DNA of 36,303 bases from Actinomycetota bacterium. Its GTDB lineage: Bacteria > Actinomycetota > Nitriliruptoria > Nitriliruptorales > Nitriliruptoraceae. Below are positions 29,521-36,303 of this stretch, in pieces. The stretch covers positions 1,879 through 38,181 of the forward strand of contig JAHWKB010000006.1 in the NCBI GenBank assembly GCA_019348115.1, written 5' to 3'. Below the pieces are notes generated by a model that worked only from the letters and a program-made list of their open reading frames with translations, did no database searches and had not been told where the DNA came from. Positions within the stretch are counted from its first letter, which is position 1. Each line of letters opens with the position of its first letter. The position numbers and the translations under genes are program-made.

Positions 29521-31649
29521 TCTACCCCGCCACCCGCCGCGCCGACACCGTCGACGAGCGCCACGGCCACCATCTCCCCGATCCGTACCGCTGGCTGGAG
29601 GACACGGACGCACCCGAGACGCGCACCTGGATCGAGGCCCAGAACGCGCTGACCGAGCGCCACCTCGCCGGCATCCCCGCGCGCGCCGCCCTCCGGTCCC
29701 GCATCGAGGCGCTCTGGGACCGACCGCGGCGGGGCGTGCCGTTCCGCCGGGGCGACCACTGGTTCCAGCTGCGCAACACGGGCCTCCAGGACCAGGACGT
29801 GCTGTGGACCGCCACGGGCGGGCCCCACGCCGCGCCGGCGGAGGAGAACGCCTGGCGGGTCCTCCTCGACCCCAACGAGCGCTCGACCGACGGCACGGTG
29901 TCGCTCACGGGGCTCGCGCTCACCGAGGACGGTGGCCGGCTCGCGTACGCGCTGTCCGCGGCCGGGTCGGACTGGGTGACCTGGTACGTCCGCGACGTCG
30001 CGACCGGCGAGGACACCGGCGACGTCGTGCCGTGGTCGAAGTTCGGCGGCGCGACGTGGCTCCCGGACGGTGGGAGCTTCCTCTACACCGCCTACGACCC
30101 ACCCGGGGCCGGGGACGAGTACGCCGCCGTCAACGAGCACCAGCGCCTGATGCGCCACCGCCTCGGGGACGACCCCGCGGACGACGAGCTCGTCCACCGC
30201 ACGCCGGACCATCCCGGCTGGGGCTTCGACGCGACGCTGACGCACGACCACCGCTGGCTCGTGATCCACGTCTGGGAGGGGACCAACCCCGAGAACCGCG
30301 TCCACCTCGCGGAGCTCGCCGGCGACGGCACCCTCGGGGACATCCGGCCCCTGCTACCGGACGCGGACGCGAGCTACCGGCTCGTCGGCGCCGCCGGCGG
30401 CCGGCTGTGGTTCCACACCGACCGCGATGCGCCGATGGGACGGATCGTCGCGCTCGACCCCGCCGCGGCCGAGCCCGCCGACCCGACCGCCTGGGACGTC
30501 GTGCTGCCGGAGAGCGACGAGCGCCTCGAGACGGCCCGCCTCGTCGGGGCCTTCGGGGCTGGCGACCCCGGCTGGCTCGTCACGTCCACGCTGCGGCACG
30601 CGAGCTCCGTCCTCACCGTGCACGACCTCGACGACGGCCACGCCGGCATCGGACCGGGACGCGAGCTGCGGCTGCCCGAGCTCGGGACGGTCGCGGACCT
30701 CGGGGGCGGACGCCGGGACGTCGTCGTCCACCACACCTTCGAGACGCTCACCCGACCGACCTCCGTCCGCCGCGTGGACCTCCGGGACGGCACGGACGAG
30801 GACGTGTTCACGCCCGAGCTCGCGCCGGCGGACGACGACGTCCCGCTCGTGACCGAGCAGGTGTTCGTCGAGCACGACGGCGTCCGGGTGCCGGTGTTCC
30901 TCGTCCACCGCGAGGACGTGCGACCGACCGGCGACGTGCCCACGCTCCTGTACGGCTACGGCGGCTTCGACATCTCCCTCACCCCGATGTTCCGCGCCCC
31001 GTGGCGCGTCTGGGTCGAGCGGGGCGGGCTCTTCGCGTTCGCGAACCTGCGCGGCGGCGGTGAGTACGGCCGGGCGTGGCACGACGACGGCCGGCTGGGG
31101 AACAAGCAGCACGTGTTCGACGACGCCATCGCCGTCGCGGAGTGGCTCCAGGACCCGGACCGCGGGAGCTGGTCGAACCCCGCGACGACGGGGATCCAGG
31201 GCGGCTCGAACGGCGGCCTCCTCGTCGGGGCGTGCATGACGCAGCGGCCGGACCTGTGGGGCGCGTGCGTGCCCGAGGTCGGCGTGCTCGATGTGACGCG
31301 CTTCCACCTCTTCACCATCGGATGGGCGTGGAAGAGCGACTACGGCGACCCCGAGGACGCGGACGACCTCGCGACCATCCTCACCTACTCACCGCTGCAG
31401 AACCTCCGCGCCGGCACGTGCTACCCGCCGACGCTCGTGACGACCGGCGACCACGACGATCGCGTCGTGCCCGGCCACTCGTTCAAGTTCGCGGCCGAGC
31501 TCCAGCACGTCCAGGCGTGCGACGCCCCGACGCTGATCCGCGTCGACACCTCGGCCGGGCACGGCGCCGGCAAGCCCGTCAGCAAGCAGATCGACGAGCG
31601 CGCCGACGTGGTGGCCTTCCTCACGCACCACCTCGGCCCGAACGTGTAG
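29517..31649 (+). CDS. Prolyl oligopeptidase (S9A family)
   Basis: This 710-aa serine peptidase cuts short peptides after proline in the cytosol. The N-terminal part (DPYRWLEDTDAPETRTWIEAQN) and the beta-propeller at about 75-400 gate access to a C-terminal alpha/beta-hydrolase. The catalytic triad is Ser564 (QGGSNGGLL), Asp648 (TGDHDDRVVPGHS) and His682 (SAGHGAG). ANLRGGGEYGRAWH precedes the triad as usual. No signal peptide is present. GTG 29517 overlaps the MFS stop by 4 nt. A strong hairpin directly follows the stop codon. Confidence 0.95.
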   Translation: MIYPATRRADTVDERHGHHLPDPYRWLEDTDAPETRTWIEAQNALTERHLAGIPARAALRSRIEALWDRPRRGVPFRRGDHWFQLRNTGLQDQDVLWTATGGPHAAPAEENAWRVLLDPNERSTDGTVSLTGLALTEDGGRLAYALSAAGSDWVTWYVRDVATGEDTGDVVPWSKFGGATWLPDGGSFLYTAYDPPGAGDEYAAVNEHQRLMRHRLGDDPADDELVHRTPDHPGWGFDATLTHDHRWLVIHVWEGTNPENRVHLAELAGDGTLGDIRPLLPDADASYRLVGAAGGRLWFHTDRDAPMGRIVALDPAAAEPADPTAWDVVLPESDERLETARLVGAFGAGDPGWLVTSTLRHASSVLTVHDLDDGHAGIGPGRELRLPELGTVADLGGGRRDVVVHHTFETLTRPTSVRRVDLRDGTDEDVFTPELAPADDDVPLVTEQVFVEHDGVRVPVFLVHREDVRPTGDVPTLLYGYGGFDISLTPMFRAPWRVWVERGGLFAFANLRGGGEYGRAWHDDGRLGNKQHVFDDAIAVAEWLQDPDRGSWSNPATTGIQGGSNGGLLVGACMTQRPDLWGACVPEVGVLDVTRFHLFTIGWAWKSDYGDPEDADDLATILTYSPLQNLRAGTCYPPTLVTTGDHDDRVVPGHSFKFAAELQHVQACDAPTLIRVDTSAGHGAGKPVSKQIDERADVVAFLTHHLGPNV

Positions 31650-31680
31650 GGGCCTGGTCCGGTGCTCCGGACCAGGCCCC
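31649..31680. terminator. Strong bidirectional terminator between S9 peptidase and sodN
   Basis: GGGGCCTGGTCCGG and CCGGACCAGGCCCC form a perfect 14-bp stem with loop TGCT. It begins on the last base of the peptidase stop codon and lies 19 bp past the sodN stop. It is the strongest inverted repeat in the window and would serve both convergent genes. Confidence 0.85.
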
Positions 31681-31698
31681 ACGAGGATCCTCAGCGCG

Positions 31699-32136
31699 TC
31701 AGCTGGTCATCCAGTCGGGCTTGCCGCCCTTGGTCTTCCAGAAGATGTCCGAGATCTCGTCGATCTTCGCGAGGAGGTCCTCGCCGGCCTTCGGGTCCAT
31801 GGTCTTCTTGGCGTCACCGGCCGCCTTCGTGGCCTCCCAGAACAGCTGGTGCAGCTGCGGGTACTCGTCGAGGTGGTTCGGCTTGAAGTAGTCCGTCCAG
31901 AGCACCCACAGGTGGTGCTTGACGAGGTCGGCGCGAGCCTCCTTGATGATCACGGCGCGCTGGCGGAACGTCTCGTCGTCGGAGTCCTGGTACTTGACGG
32001 CGATCTGGTGGACCGACTCCGCCTCGATACGTGCCTGGGCGGGGTTGTAGACACCGCACATGAGGTCGCAGTGGGCGCTGACGGTCTCCACCTCGCGGAC
32101 AGGGGAGAGCGCACTCAGGATGTTCGAGAACCGCAT
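31699..32136 (-). CDS. sodN: Nickel superoxide dismutase
   Basis: This 145-aa precursor yields the hexameric Ni-SOD that removes superoxide in the cytosol. A 21-residue propeptide (MRFSNILSALSPVREVETVSA) precedes the nickel hook beginning at His22: HCDLMCGVYNPAQARIEAES. Ligands His22, Cys23 and Cys27 and Tyr30 are kept. The usual Pro at hook position 5 is Met26, and the following Asp is Asn31. The helical remainder (VIIKEARADLVKHHLWVLWTDYFKPNH) is standard. ATG 32136 has AAGGAG about 8 nt upstream, and a TACGTT -10 candidate lies at 32181-32186. The maturation protease diverges from it. Confidence 0.95.
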   Translation of the reverse strand: MRFSNILSALSPVREVETVSAHCDLMCGVYNPAQARIEAESVHQIAVKYQDSDDETFRQRAVIIKEARADLVKHHLWVLWTDYFKPNHLDEYPQLHQLFWEATKAAGDAKKTMDPKAGEDLLAKIDEISDIFWKTKGGKPDWMTS

Positions 32137-32213
32137 GCGGGGCTCCTTCGGGGTCGCGGACGTCGAGCGGGTTCGGTCCTAACGTAGTCACGCGTCCGGG
32201 GCGGCTGCCGTCC

Positions 32214-32223
32214 GGGTGCACCC
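32214..32223. promoter_or_regulatory. 10-bp palindrome in the sodN-sodX gap
   Basis: GGGTGCACCC is a perfect palindrome 30 bp before the protease gene and in the divergent gap with sodN. Nickel-responsive Fur-type regulators act on such promoters in Streptomyces. Whether this is such a site cannot be told from its sequence. Confidence 0.25.
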
Positions 32224-32253
32224 ACGGACGTCCAACCGACGCGAGGAACCCCG

Positions 32254-32721
32254 ATGCGCCGACGCACCCGCCGCCTCCTGGTGGCGACGGCGTCGCTCTA
32301 CGTGGGGACGTGGACGCTCAACCGCTCGCTCCGTCGCGTCGAGGGCGGATCGATGCGCCCGACCCTGGAGGAGGGCGACCTCGTGCTCGTCGTCCCGGCG
32401 CGCCTCGTCGGCGTCCGTCGCGGCGACGTGGTCGTGGTGCCGGACCCGCGCGAGCCGCGCCGGCGCACGATCAAGCGGGTCGCGGCCGTCGCCGGTGGCT
32501 CGGTCGTCGCCGGCGGCACCGGGATCCGCGCCGGCGCGGGTGAGGTCGTCGTGCTCGGTGACGATCCGACCGCGTCGACCGACAGCCGCGTCTACGGGCC
32601 CGTGCCGGCGGCCGACGTGCAGGCCGTGGCGGTCCTCGGCGTGCGGCCCCTGCGGCGGCTGTGGCGGGCGCCGGCTACGCCGGCTCCGCCGGCTCCGCGC
32701 CGGAGGTCAGCACGCTCGTGA
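32254..32721 (+). CDS. sodX: Ni-SOD maturation protease (S26 signal-peptidase family)
   Basis: This 155-aa S26 protease should remove the SodN propeptide to free His1 of the nickel hook. The Ser/Lys dyad is Ser33 (GGSMRPTL) and Lys74 (RTIKRV). The box GDDPTASTDSRVYGPV is the conserved late S26 motif. A short N-terminal hydrophobic stretch (LLVATASLYVGTW) may tether it to the membrane. Its divergent position next to sodN is the usual arrangement. ATG 32254 has GAGGAA about 6 nt upstream. The Pro/Arg-rich tail overlaps the convergent HD-GYP gene by 47 bp. Confidence 0.93.
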   Translation: MRRRTRRLLVATASLYVGTWTLNRSLRRVEGGSMRPTLEEGDLVLVVPARLVGVRRGDVVVVPDPREPRRRTIKRVAAVAGGSVVAGGTGIRAGAGEVVVLGDDPTASTDSRVYGPVPAADVQAVAVLGVRPLRRLWRAPATPAPPAPRRRSARS

Positions 32722-35455
32722 GGTCGATGAGCCGCGAGCCGCTGCGCGACCGTCCCTCGCGGTGGGTCTCGACCTGCTCCCGGATGACCTCGAGCTCGTC
32801 GAACGGCACCTGCAGGAACGCCTCGATCATCTCGGGGTCGAACTGCGTGCCGGAGGTCCGCACGAGCTCCTGGACCGCGGCGTCGATCGGCATGCCCTTG
32901 CGGTACGGCCGCGTCGACGTCATCGCGTCGTAGGCGTCGACCACGGTGAACAGCCGGGCCGTGAACGGGATGGCCTGCTCGGCGAGGCCGTAGGGGTAGC
33001 CCCGGCCGTCCCACCGCTCGTGGTGGTGGAGGATCACGTCGCGGGCGCCCTGCAGGAACGGGGCGGCGGAGACGATCTGCGCCCCGATCTCGGGGTGGCG
33101 GCGCATCATCAGCCACTCCTCGTCGTCGAGCGGCCCCGGCTTCTGCAGCACGCGGTCCGGGACGCCGATCTTGCCGACGTCGTGGAGCCGGAAGCCCCAG
33201 AGCAGCGCCTCGTCCTCCGTGAGGCTCGGGTCGAGGACCTCGAGGAGGCGCTTGCCGTAGCGCTCGACCCGGTCGATGTGGCTGCCGGTGTAGGAGTCCT
33301 TCGCGTCGACCGCGGCGGCGAGCGACTCGACCGTCACGAGGTAGCCGGAGTTCACCTGCTCGAGCGCCTCCGTGAGCCGCTCGTTGACGCGGACGATGCG
33401 TCGGTTCGCGTCCGTCACGTCGTCGTTGAGGTTGCGCAGCCGCAGCACGTTCTCCCGGGTCCGGCGCACGAACTGGCGCTGTGCGAGGTGCAGGGCGATG
33501 GCGGGGAGGACGAGGACGATCGTGCCACCCGTGCCGATGGTCGCCTGGGCGAAGGCCATCGCGCCGCCGAGGAGCCCCATCCCGAGCTGGTGCGGGACGA
33601 GCCAGAGGAGGTCCTCGCGCCACACCTCGAGCACCCTGCCGCGCCCCGCGACACCGAGCGCCGTCGCGACGAGCCAGGTGTCGACGAGGAAGAAGGCCGC
33701 GCCGGCGGCGATGCCCACCGCCACGGCACCCAGGAGGCCCATGACACGGACGTCCAGGAGCGGCTGCGCCACGGCCCACGCCGCGAGCGTGGCGAGCACC
33801 AGGACGGCGGCGTTGAACGCCCCCTGTCGCGTCCGGACCCCGCGGAGGGCCCCGCCGCCGGCGGCCACGAGGATCCCCGCCACGACGGCGGACAGGGCGG
33901 TGCTCTCCGACGACACGGCGAGGGCGATGAGCGGCACCGCCGCCCAGGACGAGTTGGCCCGGCCGTAGATCGACTCGGCGAACCATTCGGCGCCGATCGC
34001 GAGCGAGACGAACAGCAGCGTGGTCCCGAGCGCGAGCCCGCCGGGGGCCACCGCGATCGCGACGGCCGCGAACACCACCGCGCTGGCCGCCGCCACGACG
34101 AGCAGCCGGTCGGTCCGCGGCATGGCGTCGGCGAACGGCTCGGGGGTGGCGCGGACGAGGCGGTCGGGCGCCAGCGGCTCGGTGCGGGGGACGGCGGCCG
34201 CCGCGACCTCCTCGGCGCGCCGCGCCGGCGAGCCCCGGAAGCCCGACGGCAGCGTGGCCGCGGCCTGGACCCGGTCGCCCCCGGCGATGGTGGCGTAGTC
34301 CGCGGCGAGCTCGGCATCGGTGAGGAGGCTCTCGCGCGTGTCGGCGTCCCCCGGGTAGCTGGCGACGCCGACCGAGACGGTGACGGGGAGACGCTCGCCG
34401 TCGGCGCGGACGACGGTGGACGCCACGACCTCGCGGAGCCGTTCCGCGACCTGCTGCGCGGCCGGGGCGTCGACGTCGGGCAGGACCACGGCGACGACGT
34501 CCTCGCCGATGCGCGCGACCACGTCGTACTCGCGGGCGACGCCGGCGGCCGCCCGACCCACCGCCCGCACGACCTCGGCAGCGGCGGCCTCACCGGCGCG
34601 CAGCCGCGTCCGCGGGAGGTCGTCGATCAGGACCATGAGCACGCCGACCGGGCGGTCGAACTGTGCCGCGCGCGCCAGCTCCTCGGTGAGCGCCATCCGC
34701 AGCAGGCCCGACGAGCCCAGGCCGGTGAGCTCGTCGGTCGACCGCTCCCCGACCAGGGGCTGGTTGAAGGACCGCCAGACGGTGACGAGCGGGATGAGGA
34801 GGAGGAGCACCAGCGGCGGGGAGACCGCCCACGTCACGGCGGTGAGGACGGCCAGCGCCGCGAGCGAGGCGTCGAACAGCCACCGCGCGTCGGAGGTGGC
34901 GCGCCAGGCGCCGGAGCGCGAGCGCCGGTCGAGCCACGCGGCGAGCCAGCGCATGGTCTGCCACGCGACCGCCAGTGCGAGCCCCACGGCGAGGCCGGTC
35001 AGCACACCGAAGCGCGGGACGGCCAGGATGCCCGTGCCTCCCGAGCCCACGAGCAGCTGGTCGAGGAGGAGCCGGTCGGCCACGATCCGCGCCCCGGCGC
35101 CGGTCGACTGCGCCAGCGTGAGGGTCGCGGTCGAGATCGCCGTGCGGTTCCAGCTGTCGCCGCGCAGCAGGCCCGCCAGACCGATGAGCGCCGCACCCCA
35201 CACCGCGAGCGTGCCGTCGACGAGCAGGACCATCGCGCCCGCGAACACGAGCGCGAGGTTGAGCGACGGCCCCCGGTGGCGGACCTGCGCGAACCGGGAC
35301 GCGATGCCGAGGACGGTCATCGCCAGGAAGGGCACCACGGTCGTCGTGTCGATCGACGTGCCGACCGACCACCCGACGAGGACCGCGACCGTGGCGGCCC
35401 CGAGGACGCCCCGGACGAGGCCACGGAAGCGCTCGAGCTCGCCCGCCTCCGACAC
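32675..35455 (-). CDS. Membrane protein with degenerate GGDEF and HD-GYP domains
   Basis: This 926-aa predicted cyclic-di-GMP phosphodiesterase has an N-terminal membrane domain with about seven helices at residues 15-228. A GGDEF-fold domain follows at about 238-395 (DELTGL at 241; LIDDL). Its active-site loop reads RIGEDVV at 315-321 instead of RxGGDEF, so synthesis of c-di-GMP is unlikely. A second membrane domain lies at about 450-655, then a coiled region at about 660-705. The HD-GYP domain spans about 706-890 with His758-Asp759 (FRLHDVGKIG), HHHERWDGRGYP at 810-821 and DAYDAMTSTRPYR. GTG 35455 has AAGGGGG upstream. The signal sensed is unknown. Confidence 0.9.
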   Translation of the reverse strand: MSEAGELERFRGLVRGVLGAATVAVLVGWSVGTSIDTTTVVPFLAMTVLGIASRFAQVRHRGPSLNLALVFAGAMVLLVDGTLAVWGAALIGLAGLLRGDSWNRTAISTATLTLAQSTGAGARIVADRLLLDQLLVGSGGTGILAVPRFGVLTGLAVGLALAVAWQTMRWLAAWLDRRSRSGAWRATSDARWLFDASLAALAVLTAVTWAVSPPLVLLLLIPLVTVWRSFNQPLVGERSTDELTGLGSSGLLRMALTEELARAAQFDRPVGVLMVLIDDLPRTRLRAGEAAAAEVVRAVGRAAAGVAREYDVVARIGEDVVAVVLPDVDAPAAQQVAERLREVVASTVVRADGERLPVTVSVGVASYPGDADTRESLLTDAELAADYATIAGGDRVQAAATLPSGFRGSPARRAEEVAAAAVPRTEPLAPDRLVRATPEPFADAMPRTDRLLVVAAASAVVFAAVAIAVAPGGLALGTTLLFVSLAIGAEWFAESIYGRANSSWAAVPLIALAVSSESTALSAVVAGILVAAGGGALRGVRTRQGAFNAAVLVLATLAAWAVAQPLLDVRVMGLLGAVAVGIAAGAAFFLVDTWLVATALGVAGRGRVLEVWREDLLWLVPHQLGMGLLGGAMAFAQATIGTGGTIVLVLPAIALHLAQRQFVRRTRENVLRLRNLNDDVTDANRRIVRVNERLTEALEQVNSGYLVTVESLAAAVDAKDSYTGSHIDRVERYGKRLLEVLDPSLTEDEALLWGFRLHDVGKIGVPDRVLQKPGPLDDEEWLMMRRHPEIGAQIVSAAPFLQGARDVILHHHERWDGRGYPYGLAEQAIPFTARLFTVVDAYDAMTSTRPYRKGMPIDAAVQELVRTSGTQFDPEMIEAFLQVPFDELEVIREQVETHREGRSRSGSRLIDLTSVLTSGAEPAEPA

Positions 35456-35536
35456 GTGCGCCCCCTTCCCCGTCGCTGCGGCCGCTCGCCGGCCGGACCG
35501 TGCCCGCCCGGGGGCGGTTCCGCCGGGGGAAGGTTG

Positions 35537-36292
35537 TCACATGGGCCGACGCGCGACCACGAGGAGCTCAGGATCGTCCAGCCGTATCCCGGTCGCGCCG
35601 TAGCGACCCGGCTCCGCCCCGTCGACGGACACCAGCTGGAGCCCCGCGTCGGTGACGAGCCGCCGCAGGTCACGGACGGTGTAGGCGGCCGTCCAGAGGT
35701 CGAACCGGCGCACGGCGCCGTCGGGACCGCGCACCTCGCTCGTCTGGTGGTGCACGAGGTCGACGGGGTCGAACGCGTCCCCGGGCGTCAGGTGCCGGGC
35801 GGCGAAGAGGGCGGAGAAGGCCGTGAGCACCACGGCGCCCCCCGGACGGACCGCCCGGGCGAGCCCGGCGACGACCGCGGGGTCGCTCGCCGGCGAGGTC
35901 CCGAACCCGCCCTGGCACAGCGCCATGGCGACGTCGAACGAGCCCTCGGCGACCTCCTCGAGGTCCCCGAGCGCACGGGCGTCGCCGACCACGAAGGACA
36001 CGCCGGTCAGGCCATCGGCCTCCGCCGCCGCCCGCGCCGCCTCGACGAGGCCGGCGGAGATGTCGACCCCGACGCCGGCGACGCCACGCCCCGCCAGCGC
36101 CCGCAGGTGGCGGCCGTTCCCGCAGCCCACGTCGAGGAGGCGCATGCCGGGGCCGAGCCCGAGCCGCGCCACCAGCGCCTCGATCTCGGCGCCGGTCGCG
36201 AGCGCGAAGGCGTTGCGGCGGTAGAGCTCGCCCTGGAAGTCCCCGATAGGGGCGTAGAACGGCGCGGCGTCCGGTCCGGGCGGCTCCGGCAC
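35537..36292 (-). CDS. SAM-dependent methyltransferase
   Basis: This class I methyltransferase of at least 251 aa has motif I LLDVGCGNGRHLRAL near residue 52, the acidic residue after strand 2 (GVGVDIS), VVGDARAL and the post-motif SFDVAMAL. The C-terminal part (VRDLRRLVTDAGLQLVSVDG) is the usual small-molecule type fold. Substrate unknown. GTG 36292 is the first start seen, but the frame is open to the right edge 11 bp away, so the true start may lie outside the window. It precedes the HD-GYP gene by 81 bp on the same strand; a GC hairpin near 35503-35517 may separate them. Confidence 0.85.
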   Translation of the reverse strand: MPEPPGPDAAPFYAPIGDFQGELYRRNAFALATGAEIEALVARLGLGPGMRLLDVGCGNGRHLRALAGRGVAGVGVDISAGLVEAARAAAEADGLTGVSFVVGDARALGDLEEVAEGSFDVAMALCQGGFGTSPASDPAVVAGLARAVRPGGAVVLTAFSALFAARHLTPGDAFDPVDLVHHQTSEVRGPDGAVRRFDLWTAAYTVRDLRRLVTDAGLQLVSVDGAEPGRYGATGIRLDDPELLVVARRPM

Positions 36293-36303
36293 GTCGACCG
36301 GCT

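Noticed and set aside
1-36303. Mobile elements, integrated phage, defence systems or rRNA
   Set aside because: No transposase, integrase, toxin-antitoxin, restriction or Cas-like protein, no rRNA sequence and no long terminal inverted repeats could be recognised. The tRNA at 2316-2389 shows no repeated 3' end inside the window that would mark an attachment site.

Overview
The window is a compact, very GC-rich bacterial chromosome segment. It is best explained as a member of the Actinomycetota. The evidence is an uninterrupted rpsF-ssb-rpsR-rplI-dnaB block, a Mycobacterium-type bifunctional dCTP deaminase/dUTPase, a DUF5318 protein, a QsdR-like TetR regulator, Ni-superoxide dismutase with its maturation protease, frequent GTG starts and many TANNNT -10 boxes placed so that messages would be leaderless. 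A deep-branching class such as Acidimicrobiia or Nitriliruptoria is plausible, but the sequence alone does not prove it. I see no transposase, integrase, phage gene, CRISPR array or rRNA. This is mostly core genome with a few accessory-looking genes.

Layout, left to right. 1-1089 (-): a secreted low-complexity repeat protein cut by the left edge, preceded by a palindromic promoter and a leader able to fold into a three-way junction. 1090-1692 has no convincing gene but holds inverted repeats and a possible small-RNA unit. 1693-3293: dcd (-) and tRNA-Gly(CCC) (+) diverge from abutting -10 boxes, and uppP lies 13 nt after the tRNA. 3317-5407: an orphan receiver coupled to a two-helix membrane protein, a small acidic protein, and a TetR regulator coupled to a membrane-anchored protein. 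5400-10439 (-): a tight hutU-hutI-hutH histidine-degradation operon, then yqgE on its own promoter. 10555-11895: an NhaP-type antiporter.

11902-15398 (-): rpsF, ssb, rpsR, rplI, a strong terminator, then dnaB. TGTGGAC heptamers lie in the gaps on both sides of this block. 15747-19118 (-): a membrane-anchored cupredoxin, an M20 peptidase and tyrS. 19228-22142 (+): a penicillin-acylase-type hydrolase and two small Cys-containing proteins. 22139-23463 (-): an AlaX-like editing protein and a DUF2087 regulator. 23530-27662 (+): a zinc-ribbon membrane protein followed by three polytopic glycosyltransferases (one GT87-like, two PIG-V-like) in one tight operon. After that come DUF5318 (-), an MFS transporter coupled to an S9 prolyl oligopeptidase, sodN diverging from its S26 protease, a membrane GGDEF/HD-GYP protein, and a methyltransferase near the right edge.

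The genes are packed closely. Seven same-strand junctions are 4-nt GTGA/ATGA overlaps, which implies widespread translational coupling. The most unusual elements are the structured leader at 1099-1162, the recurrent leaderless promoters, the membrane mannosyltransferase-like operon, a Met-substituted nickel hook in SodN, and an HD-GYP protein with two separate membrane domains and a degenerate GGDEF site.
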